Position numbers and translations under genes: made by a program
Notes under the pieces: model-generated
What the model was told of the DNA's origin: nothing
Seen by the model: the letters and a program-made list of their open reading frames with translations, nothing else
The model's database searches: none
Assembly (NCBI RefSeq): GCF_002906575.1
Contig: NZ_CP026309.1
Location: forward strand, 3,720,001 to 3,784,000
Length of the DNA: 64,000 nucleotides
Reading direction: 5' to 3'
Source: Salinigranum rubrum
GTDB lineage: Archaea; Halobacteriota; Halobacteria; Halobacteriales; Haloferacaceae
Shown: piece after piece, positions 16,338-23,954 of the stretch
Position numbering within the stretch: the stretch's first letter is position 1
How the letters are laid out: the number at the start of each line of letters is the position of its first letter

Positions 16338-18562
16338 TCACGGCAGACGACGGCGCGCTCGACGCGCGGCCAGCGTCAACGCTGCGACCGCGGCGACCGC
16401 CGAAAGGGCGCCGAACCCAGGCGTCGTGACCGGTGTCGTGGCCGGACTCTTCGACCCGTCCGCAGTCACGGTCGGCGGACGCGCGTCGGTGAGCGGTCGG
16501 GGACTCGCCCCGGGAGTCGATGGTGTCGACGCTGGGGTTCCCGACTCCCCGGCGGGGGAGCGTTCGGGAGGCGTCGTGGTCGACGCGGGTGTTGACGTCG
16601 TCCGCGTGGGTGTGACCGCCGTCGGCGTGGGTGTCGTCGTCTCGTTCGCGGGGGTCGTCACGGTCGGGACGCCGACAGCCGGTGGGGCCGCCGTCGTGGG
16701 CGGCTTCGACGGCTCCTCCCGCGACTCGTCCGAGTCTCGCTCTCGCGGGTCCAGCACGCAGGAGAGGTTGTCCGAGACGCGGAGGACGCGTCGGCCGTAC
16801 TCGTCGATGACGACGTCGTCGCCGTCGTCGACCTCGCAGGCGTCGTCGGTGTCGGTGTCGGTCCCGTCGACGACGTGAACGGACGTGCCGGGAGTCGCCG
16901 CGGTGCCGACGAGGTCGACGGTCACGGCGTCGGTGTGGTTCGCCCGGTCGAACACCAGCGTCGCGTGCGCGATACCCGGCGATTCGGGGGCGAACGCGAC
17001 GGTGGCGCGGCGTGACGCTCCCGGCGCGATTCGTGTCGGACGAGTGGCTCCCGACGGCTGTGACGTCTCCTTCGACGCGGCCGACCCGGACGCTCGCTTC
17101 GACGCCGTCGCGGTCGACGTGGGCGTGGGCTGTGGCGTCGCTGTCGCGGTCTGCTCCGGCGTCGACGACCCGAGGCCGCCGTCGACGACCGAGAACTGAC
17201 TCGCGTTCGGCCCGCGGACGGTCACGTTCGCGAGGGGGAACGCCTCGGTGCCGGTGTTGCGGACCGTGACGTTCAGGGTCGTCTCGTTCCCGACGGTCGA
17301 CGACAGCGCGTCCGCCGACCGGGCGGTCACGAGTCGCGGTTCGGTCGCACCGAGCGCGACGACGGTCACCGCGTCGTCGGGCGAGAGCGTCACGGCGAGA
17401 CGGCCGTCGGGTCGCGTCGTCGGGAGTTCGGACCAGTTCCCGTCGTACCGCCAGACCGAGAGCGTCTCGTTCGGCGTCCCCGGTGGCGCTCTGGCGGGGA
17501 GTTCGACGGTCACAGTCGCGTTCGTACCCGCGTTCGAGACGACGAGCGCCGGACCGACGCGCGTGTGGTCCGTCGGCGGCCGCGGGACGTTCACGGCCCC
17601 GTCGAGCGTGACGTTCCGTCCGGTGAAGTCGACGGGCCCCTTTCGGGAGAAGGAGACGTTCGACGCCGCGACGCGCGTTCCCTCGTCGAAGACGAGTTTT
17701 CCCCCGCGACGTTCCGGAGCCGGACGGTCCCGACGTCGTGGAACGCGCCGCCGGTCGACGCGGACAGTCGCGCGTCCTCGACCGTGGCCGTCGAGAGGTT
17801 CTCGGCCACGACGCTGTGGGCCGTCGCACCGACCGTGGCGTTCTCGACGCGGAGCGTGCTCGCGTCGGCGACGACGATACCGGTCTGCCACTGCGAGAGC
17901 GCGAGGTCGGAGACGGCGAGCGACTCGACCGAGTCGTTCGTCGCCTCGACGCCGGTTCCGACGCTCACCCACGACCCCGAGAGCCGCCGCCCGTCGCCGT
18001 CGACGGTGACCGCAGGCGCACGGACCTCGACTCCGGGCGCCACGACGCCGGTTCGGTTCTCCCGGAAGGTGAGGACCCCGTTCTCGGTGACGACGTCGTC
18101 GGGTGCGGTCGGTGTGGGCGTGGCCGTAGCCGGAGACGTGCGTGTGGGTGTTGCGGTCGGTTTCGACGGTAGCGTCTCGGTCGAGGGCGACGTGGTGGGC
18201 GTCGACGACGTGGTGAGCGTCGGCGTCTCGGTCGAGGGTGTCGTCGCTGACGTCGGTAATGCAGTCGGTGTGGGCGATACGGTCGGCGTCAGCGTCGGTG
18301 TCGCCGTCGAGGTGGGCGTCGAGGACGGGGTCGGGGCTGAAGTCGGGGACGGAGTCGCAGTCGACGACGGGGATTCAGTCCGCGTCGGCATCGACGTTGC
18401 GGTCGCGGTCGGTGTCGACGAGCGAGTCGGCGTCGCTGTCGCGGTCCGGGTCGTCGTCGCTGTCGCGTTGTTCGCCCCGCTGACACCCCCGACTCCGACC
18501 CCGAAGCTCCCGAGAACGACCAGCACGCACGCGAGGACGGCGAACGTCGGCGTCCGGGTCAT
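16338..18562 (-). CDS. PGF-CTERM surface glycoprotein with beta-helix and anchor-D domains, frameshifted
   Basis: Two frames join into about 741 residues if one G is added to the five-G run at 17701-17705 (complement). Order: signal peptide (FAVLACVLVVLGSFGVGVGG); Thr/Ser/Pro-rich stalk of about 100 residues; a parallel beta-helix-like region (VESLAVSDLALSQWQTGIVV onward, typical of NosD/pectate-lyase-like repeats); a choice-of-anchor-D type Ig-like domain (ANVTVRGPNASQF and IAPGASRRATVAFAPESPG); a second Thr/Pro stalk; and the tripartite C terminus TPGFGALSAVAAVAALTLAA followed by RRARRR. That ending is the PGF-CTERM signal cut by archaeosortase A and replaced by a lipid anchor. Many NxS/T sequons suggest N-glycosylation. 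It is likely an S-layer-associated protein of unknown ligand. Confidence 0.78.
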
Positions 18563-18831
18563 CCACCGACCCTCCCGCGACCCGAAACCGTGCGAGACCG
18601 GTCGCTCCGCTTGCCGCGTGCGGCGGGCCGGCCGGGGCCGTCGAGCCGAGCGAGAAGGCGGTGACTGCGGAGGAGAGAGCGGGGCTCAGGCGCGCACGTG
18701 ACTCGCTGGCGGGGCATCCAGTGGTTCGTTCGTCCCATTCGATGTCGACAGTATGACTGTTTCGCACTCGGTCGGGGGCGGAGTGGTTCGGCGACCAGTC
18801 GTGTTTTGTTCACAGAGCCCGGACGGGAGGT

Positions 18832-19584
18832 ATGTCCGTCTCCCTCGGTGAGGCGTCGTCCCCGTTGCGTTCCGTCGCCGTTGCGGTGGCCGTCGCTATC
18901 GTCGGAATCGTCGCCGGGACCGCGCTGGTGTTCGGCTCTATCACGGCAGTGCGGGCCAGCGGCGTCCGGATCACGCCGCTCGGGTTCATCGTCGCCTCGC
19001 TCGTCCTCCTGCAGGGCGTCGCCTTCGGCGGAGTCGCCCTCGGCTATCTCCGGTATCGCGGCCTCACGGCCGACTACCTCGGCGTTCGGGTCCCCTCCCT
19101 GCCCGAGGTCGGCGCGGTCGTCGTCGGCTACGTCACCGCCATCGGCGTCGCCATCACCGGCGCCATCGTCGTCACCGCCGCGGGTATCCAGGCCGGGTCG
19201 AACCAGGCCGCCGAACTCGGCGCGGAGAACCCCGAGGTGCTCTTGCTCCTCATCCCCGCCTCGCTTCTCATCATCGGTCCGGGCGAGGAACTCCTGTTCA
19301 GAGGGGTGGTCCAGAACCGCCTGCGGGAGACGTTCGACGCCGTCCCGGGCATCGTCATCGCCAGCGCCATCTTCGCCGCCATCCACTTCGTCGCGCTCTC
19401 GGGCGGTGCCGGCGCCCGCCTCGTCTCCATCGTCGTCCTCTTCTTCCCGAGCCTGGTGTTCGGCGCCGTCTACGAGTACTCGAAGAACCTCGTCGTGCCG
19501 GCGCTGGTCCACGGCATCTACAACGCGACGCTGTTTACCCTGCTGTACGTCGCCATCCAGTTCGGCGGGTCCCAGCCGATGTGA
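18832..19584 (+). CDS. CPBP-family (Abi/Rce1-like) intramembrane metalloprotease
   Basis: This 250-residue protein has about eight membrane helices. The CPBP motif is clear: GEELLFRGVVQNRLRE (EExxxR), then the histidine helices IFAAIHFVALS and LVHGIYNATLF. These form the glutamate/histidine active site of the CAAX-protease and bacteriocin-processing superfamily. In archaea the substrates are unknown; prenylated proteins, signal peptides or self-immunity peptides are possibilities from other lineages. The ATG at 18832 lies shortly after the surface-protein promoter region, with divergent transcription. No bacteriocin-like gene is adjacent. Confidence 0.88.
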   Translation: MSVSLGEASSPLRSVAVAVAVAIVGIVAGTALVFGSITAVRASGVRITPLGFIVASLVLLQGVAFGGVALGYLRYRGLTADYLGVRVPSLPEVGAVVVGYVTAIGVAITGAIVVTAAGIQAGSNQAAELGAENPEVLLLLIPASLLIIGPGEELLFRGVVQNRLRETFDAVPGIVIASAIFAAIHFVALSGGAGARLVSIVVLFFPSLVFGAVYEYSKNLVVPALVHGIYNATLFTLLYVAIQFGGSQPM

Positions 19585-19659
19585 GACGAGACGGAGGGAA
19601 CCGGCAGGGAACCGACGACGCTCCAGTTGTCGTTTCACGCACCGTCTGACCCGTTCGGT

Positions 19660-20358
19660 TCAGTGGCGCGCCGCGTCGACCGTATCGGCGAGTCGCGAGA
19701 GCCGACCGGTCGCGGGGTCTGCGTCGTCTGCGCCGAGCGGACGGCCCGTCTCCAGCGAGCGCGCGAGCGCCGCGTCCGTCGGGAGGCACGTGACCGGCGC
19801 GCCGAGGAGTCGCTCGAACGTCTCGATGGTCCGCTTGGGGACGTCGTCGGCACGGTTGAGCACCACGCCGACGAGGCCACAGTCGAGTTCGCGCGCGAGT
19901 TCGCGCGTCCGGACCACGTCGGCCACCGCGAACGGGTCGGGAGTGGAGACGAGGAGACAGGCGTCGGCGACGGCGAGCGGGACGCCGGCGTCGGAGCGCA
20001 TGCCCGCGGGGCAGTCGACGACGACGTCGCCGTACTCCCGCTCGACCGCCCGGACGGTGTCGGCGAGACGCCGCAGGTCGGCCGCCCGCGCGCCGGCGAG
20101 CGAGCGACCGCACGGGAGAACCGACACGACGCCGTGGCGGACCGCTTCGAGCGGGCACGCGCGGCCGGCGAGGACGTCGTGGAGGTCCGGACCGCGTCCG
20201 ACGGGGAGGTTCGCCATACTCAGGTCGGCGTCGACGACGACGGCTCGGTGCGCCGACGACGCCGAAGACGAACCCGAGTCGGTGAGTGCGGCGCCGAGGT
20301 TGTAGGCGACGGTCGACTTGCCCACGCCGCCTTTGCCGCCCGCGACGGCGAGAATCAC
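19660..20358 (-). CDS. MinD/ParA-like deviant Walker A ATPase
   Basis: This 232-residue ATPase has the deviant Walker A VAGGKGGVGKSTVAYNLG at the N terminus, switch I-like VVDADLSMANLP and Walker B-like VVVDCPAGMRSD. It lacks an obvious amphipathic C-terminal membrane-targeting helix. Haloarchaea encode several MinD paralogues that act in positioning archaella and chemoreceptors rather than division. I chose GTG 20358, which overlaps the preceding gene's TGA (GTGA), because the ATPase motif then starts at residue 3. It is the last gene of a five-gene operon (22997 to 19660) and probably works with the preceding hypothetical proteins. Confidence 0.86.
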   Translation of the reverse strand: MILAVAGGKGGVGKSTVAYNLGAALTDSGSSSASSAHRAVVVDADLSMANLPVGRGPDLHDVLAGRACPLEAVRHGVVSVLPCGRSLAGARAADLRRLADTVRAVEREYGDVVVDCPAGMRSDAGVPLAVADACLLVSTPDPFAVADVVRTRELARELDCGLVGVVLNRADDVPKRTIETFERLLGAPVTCLPTDAALARSLETGRPLGADDADPATGRLSRLADTVDAARH

Positions 20359-21350
20359 CGCGGCCCCTCCAGGTCGGGAACGTCCGCTCCGTCGACGCGG
20401 CCCGCGAGTTCGCTCGCGCGGGCCGCGACGCGAGCGAGCGCGGCCGCGTCGGCTTCGAGCGTCGTCCCGAGTACCTCGACGCCGGCACGGCCACCGAGCG
20501 ACGCGATGACGGGCGTCGCCTCCTCGACGTCGCCTGCGAGTCGGTCGGCGGCGGCGAGTCGCGCCTCCACGGCGCGGAACCACGCCGCGACGGTCACGGG
20601 GACGGCCTCCGACGACGGACCAGCGGTCGGAGGGACGAGGCCACACTCCTCCCCGCCCGTGTCGAACGTCGTTTCCGCGACAGCGTGGCCGCCGTCGTCG
20701 TCCGCTGGCTCGGTCGCGTGGTCGTCGTCCTCGCCCACCGATTCGGTCGACTGGTCGTCCTCGGGTGCTGGCTCGGCCGGAGGTGTCGACGCGGATTCAC
20801 GGGGTGACCCGGGGGCGAGAGCGGGGTCGGAACCGGTGGATACGTCGGGCGAGACGACGCATCGAGGCGGGGCGTGGTCGCCGAGCGACCGGAGCGCCCG
20901 AGCCATCGGCGTCTCGTCGGTCGTCGCGTCGTCCGGCCCGTCGTGTATCTCGACCGGCGGGGTCTTCGGCGGCGCGTGACACGCGTAACCGACCGACACT
21001 CGCTCCTCGCCGGGAACGCGCCGCGTCATCCCGTCCTCGTCCCAGCCCGCCTCGACGACGCCGCGACGCCGCGGCGGGAGGGCCGGTCCGTCGAGACGGT
21101 TTTCGAGGCGGACCGTTCGGGGAGCGGCGTGCGTGTTCGTCACGTGGACCGTCACGAGCGTCGCGTCGTCCGTGCGTGTGAACTCCCACTCGGCCACGAG
21201 CGGACCGGCCCGGGTCGAACCGGACGCGTGCGCACAGTCGTCTTCGCTGTCGACAGCGCGGTCGTGGTCGTGGTCGTAGTCGTTCCGGCGGATTGGGTGG
21301 GTCGGGCGGGCACGTTCTCGTGGGTGCCCCGAGTCCGACGGATGCGTCAT
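20355..21350 (-). CDS. Conserved haloarchaeal protein in MinD operon, Ig-like plus acidic linker
   Basis: This 331-residue protein consists of a His/Asp/Arg-rich N terminus, a beta-sandwich-like segment (LVAEWEFTRTDDATLVTVHV then RTVRLENRLDGP), a long acidic disordered stretch (PAPEDDQSTESVGEDDDHAT) and a C-terminal helical domain (WFRAVEARLAAADRLAGDVE). It shows no enzyme motif. It overlaps the MinD-like gene's GTG start by four bases, so the two should be made in fixed proportion. The C-terminal helices could be the MinD-binding part, but that is inference. I do not recognise a characterised family. Confidence 0.72.
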   Translation of the reverse strand: MTHPSDSGHPRERARPTHPIRRNDYDHDHDRAVDSEDDCAHASGSTRAGPLVAEWEFTRTDDATLVTVHVTNTHAAPRTVRLENRLDGPALPPRRRGVVEAGWDEDGMTRRVPGEERVSVGYACHAPPKTPPVEIHDGPDDATTDETPMARALRSLGDHAPPRCVVSPDVSTGSDPALAPGSPRESASTPPAEPAPEDDQSTESVGEDDDHATEPADDDGGHAVAETTFDTGGEECGLVPPTAGPSSEAVPVTVAAWFRAVEARLAAADRLAGDVEEATPVIASLGGRAGVEVLGTTLEADAAALARVAARASELAGRVDGADVPDLEGPR

Positions 21351-21404
21351 ACGCCGTCTGGCCGCCTCCCGGTATATGAATCAGTGGACGCTCGCGGCGA
21401 GTGC

Positions 21405-22313
21405 TCACGTCCGGATGACGGGGACGTCGAGGCGGGTGGCGGCCTCCCCGGGCGACCCGAAGCGGTCGACCGACAGGACGAGCGGCGCGTCGACGCGGGC
21501 GACGTGGGCCACGGCGAGCGCAGCGGTCGTCGGGTCCCCCTCGTACGAGGCCGGGTCGCGTCCGACCTCGACGTCGCCGGGAATCGACCCGAGCGCATCG
21601 GCGAACGCGTCGAACGCTTCTGAGACGAGTTCGTGGCGGGCCCGACGCCGGAGGTTGTCGACGCGGTCTGTGAGACGGAGGCGTCGCTGTCTCCGGTCGC
21701 GTGCGGACCGCGCGACGCGCTCGACCTGTCGAAGCCGCTGTTCGGCGGCGATGCGCTCGGTCTCGACCTCGGTGAGCGATCCGACCGCGTCAGCGAGTTC
21801 CGTCTCGACCGCCGTCGTGTCGGCGCCGACCTCCCTGAGCGCCTCCAACCGCCCCCGAAGGGTCGCGACGCGCTCGTCGAGTCGGCGCTCTCTGGTGCCG
21901 GCGTCGGCGACACGGCGCTTCGCCGACGACAGGTCGACCGAGTCGGGACCGGCGAGGTCGGCGAGGTCAGTGCGGGCGCGTTCCAGGGAGCGGACCGAAG
22001 GCGGAACGTGGCCGTTCGAGCGCGCAGCGGCGACGAGCGCGTCGTAGAGGTCGAACGAGGGCGGTGGCGGAATCCGGGTCACGTGCGCGTGGACCGGGCG
22101 GGCAGGCTCACAGTCGACCTGCACCCGCGGTCGTCGACGGACGGACGCTCCCGGCGTCGCCGCCGCCTCGACCGCAGTCGCGACCGCCTCGGGCGAGAGG
22201 TCGGCGCCGCGGAGGTCGAGCGCGCGGCCGCGGAACGAGACACCATCGATCGAGACGACGACTTCCCCCGGTCGGCGGCGCGGTGCGGGAATCCGCGTCG
22301 GGACGAAGCTCAC
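21405..22313 (-). CDS. Conserved haloarchaeal protein with long central coiled coil
   Basis: This 302-residue protein has three parts. The N-terminal domain contains VVVSIDGVSFRGRALDLRGA and a strand-rich continuation. The central coiled coil has heptad-rich stretches such as ERRLDERVATLRGRLEALRE and AAEQRLRQVERVARSARDRR. The C-terminal alpha/beta domain ends DVPVIRT. The start is GTG 22313, overlapping the previous gene's TGA as GTGA; the longer open frame upstream is out of character. Coiled-coil proteins beside MinD-like ATPases often act as polar scaffolds, which is a guess here. No known enzyme motif is present. Confidence 0.75.
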   Translation of the reverse strand: MSFVPTRIPAPRRRPGEVVVSIDGVSFRGRALDLRGADLSPEAVATAVEAAATPGASVRRRPRVQVDCEPARPVHAHVTRIPPPPSFDLYDALVAAARSNGHVPPSVRSLERARTDLADLAGPDSVDLSSAKRRVADAGTRERRLDERVATLRGRLEALREVGADTTAVETELADAVGSLTEVETERIAAEQRLRQVERVARSARDRRQRRLRLTDRVDNLRRRARHELVSEAFDAFADALGSIPGDVEVGRDPASYEGDPTTAALAVAHVARVDAPLVLSVDRFGSPGEAATRLDVPVIRT

Positions 22314-22648
22314 AGGTGGCGCCCGCGGAGCGTCGACGGCGACGGGTGGTCGGTGTCGCGGACGAACGCGTGGTACGGCGTGCTCGGCGAGTCGCGATCC
22401 TCGTACGCTCGGGCGGCCGCGCGCACCTCGTCGGGCACGTCGGCGAACTCGTTCAGCGGGCGGGTCAGTTCGACGTGGACGTCCGCGCCGTGTTTCTCGA
22501 CGAGTCGGAGCGCGAGGAACGCGCCGTGGTGGGTGTCGTCGAGGAGCGCCGCACGACCGAACCGACGGACGACGGTCTCGTCGTGAGTACGACACACGTT
22601 GCGGAGCGACGTCCGGGCCGCGCGCGAGTAGGTCACCACGAGCAGCAC
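22310..22648 (-). CDS. Conserved small haloarchaeal protein of MinD operon
   Basis: This 112-residue mixed alpha/beta protein starts MLLVVTYSRAARTSLRNVCR and contains TVVRRFGRAALLDDTHHGAF, followed by a helix rich in Glu/Ala. It shows no catalytic motif that I recognise. Its last four bases overlap the GTG of the next gene, and it follows the 94-residue gene by 64 nt, so it is the second gene of the operon. It is probably restricted to haloarchaea. Confidence 0.72.
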   Translation of the reverse strand: MLLVVTYSRAARTSLRNVCRTHDETVVRRFGRAALLDDTHHGAFLALRLVEKHGADVHVELTRPLNEFADVPDEVRAAARAYEDRDSPSTPYHAFVRDTDHPSPSTLRGRHL

Positions 22649-22712
22649 AGCACGCCGAATGTGGGGAGCGGGTCAAAACGTTCGGGGTGTGAGTATCACG
22701 ACGGATAACGGT

Positions 22713-22997
22713 TCAGCCGAGGCGGTCGACGGTGACGTGGAGGTCGTCGTCCGCGTCGAGTAAGTCCCTGACGCGCGCCTCAGCCTCCTCGGGGGACGTG
22801 GCGACGACGACCAGCCCCTCCGCCCGCTCGTCGCCGTCGGCGCGGTACGCGGCCAGTTCGTCCTCACCCTCGAAGTCGGTCGCGTAGGTGCGCAGGACGT
22901 TCACCACCTGTCGCTCCGTCGTGGCGAGGTCGACCTCGCCGCGCTCGAACGTCCGGAGCGCGTCCTCGATGTTGCGAAGCGCGGAGATGCGGTCCAT
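22713..22997 (-). CDS. Small acidic protein, first gene of MinD operon
   Basis: This 94-residue protein has an N-terminal helical half (MDRISALRNIEDALRTFERG, then ERQVVNVLRTYATDF) and a C-terminal ferredoxin-like strand pattern (GLVVVATSPEEAEARVRDLL, LHVTVDRLG). It is acidic and soluble. The ATG at 22997 is the first start of the operon, so its promoter should lie in 23000-23040. I do not recognise a function; conservation of the whole five-gene order would be the best clue. Confidence 0.72.
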   Translation of the reverse strand: MDRISALRNIEDALRTFERGEVDLATTERQVVNVLRTYATDFEGEDELAAYRADGDERAEGLVVVATSPEEAEARVRDLLDADDDLHVTVDRLG

Positions 22998-23445
22998 GCG
23001 CCGTACGTCGGCGGGCGCCCACTAAAGCGCTCAGCTTCGAGACCACGTCTCGTCCACGAGCGGGGCGCGACGGACGCACACGAGAGTGCACGAGCGGGCA
23101 CGTTCGCCGAGGTCGATAACCGAATTAGATTACATACGTGCGGGAAAGAGTTATTATGTAACAATTAATTATTGCTCGTGGAGGGAGAGCACGATGACCA
23201 CGAGACGGCCTGGCACGGTGTCGGCGGTGGCGTGACGATGCGCGTAGCCGGGACGGTCGACGCCGACGACTCCCCTCTTCGCCGTCAGTTCCTCGGCAGT
23301 GCGACCGACCCGAGACAGTCGTCGTCGACGCGTCTCGGGAGCGAGGCGGTCGTCGCCGTCGAGCGCCAGTCACGGACGGATCGCACCGGGGGACACGCGG
23401 CCGGGACGGAGACCACGAACGCGGTACACGACGGAACCCGCTCGA
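22998..23445. promoter_or_regulatory. 448-nt divergent intergenic region with AT-rich core and inverted repeat
   Basis: This lies between the MinD operon (minus) and the Cox-like operon (plus). An AT-rich island at about 23120-23178 contains a perfect 7-bp inverted repeat TTACATA (23132-23138) / TATGTAA (23157-23163) with an 18-nt spacer, followed by ATTAATTATT, and is the obvious promoter/operator zone. If the Cox operon starts here it has a leader of roughly 260 nt. An open frame from 23172 runs through the leader but overlaps coxS out of frame for 120 nt and has no sensible protein character, so I do not call it. Confidence 0.55.
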
Positions 23446-23952
23446 ATGACACACGACATCACACTCACGGTAAACGGCACCGAACACGAACTGAGCGTCG
23501 AACCGCGGACGCTTCTCATCCACGCGCTGCGCGACGAGATGGGGTACACGGGACCGAACGTCGGCTGTGAGAGCAGCATGTGCGGTGCCTGTACGGTCCA
23601 CCTCGACGGCGACGCGGTCAAGTCCTGTACGCTCTTGGCGGTGCAAGTCGACGGCGCGGAGGTCACGACCGTCGAAGGGCTGGCCGACGACGGGGAGTTT
23701 CACCCCATCCAGCAGGGCTTTCAGGAGGAACACGGCCTGCAGTGCGGCTACTGCACGCCCGGGATGATGATGACGTCACTCCAGTTGCTGGAAGAGAACC
23801 CCGACCCCTCCGAAGCGGAGATTCGCGAGGCCCTCGAAGGCAACCTCTGTCGGTGTACGGGCTATCAGAACATCGTCCGCGCCGTCGAGAACGCGGCCGA
23901 GACGATGCGCTCGCAGAAGCAGGAACTCGCCGCGGACGGGGGAGGTGACTGA
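23446..23952 (+). CDS. Molybdenum hydroxylase [2Fe-2S] subunit (CoxS-like)
   Basis: This 168-residue protein has two [2Fe-2S] domains in the classical order: plant-type ferredoxin fold with GCESSMCGACTVHLDG and SCTLLA, then the four-helix domain with CGYCTPGMMM and NLCRCTGYQN. It passes electrons from the molybdenum centre to the FAD subunit in the xanthine-oxidase/CO-dehydrogenase family. ATG 23446 starts MTHDITLTVNG, the normal family start. It is the first gene of a three-gene operon with order small-large-medium. A ribosome binding site for the next gene overlaps its stop codon. Confidence 0.92.
   Translation: MTHDITLTVNGTEHELSVEPRTLLIHALRDEMGYTGPNVGCESSMCGACTVHLDGDAVKSCTLLAVQVDGAEVTTVEGLADDGEFHPIQQGFQEEHGLQCGYCTPGMMMTSLQLLEENPDPSEAEIREALEGNLCRCTGYQNIVRAVENAAETMRSQKQELAADGGGD
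23941..23948 (+). promoter_or_regulatory. Shine-Dalgarno site for CoxL-like gene
   Basis: GGAGGTGA lies 6 nt before the ATG at 23955 and overlaps the stop codon region of the [2Fe-2S] gene. It fixes the start of the large subunit and implies translational coupling inside the operon. Confidence 0.7.
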
Positions 23953-23954
23953 CG

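Noticed and set aside
23172-23570. Open frame between the AT-rich island and coxS
   Set aside because: It overlaps coxS out of frame by about 120 nt and its residues (His/Arg/Thr-rich) show no protein-like pattern, so I treat it as leader sequence.
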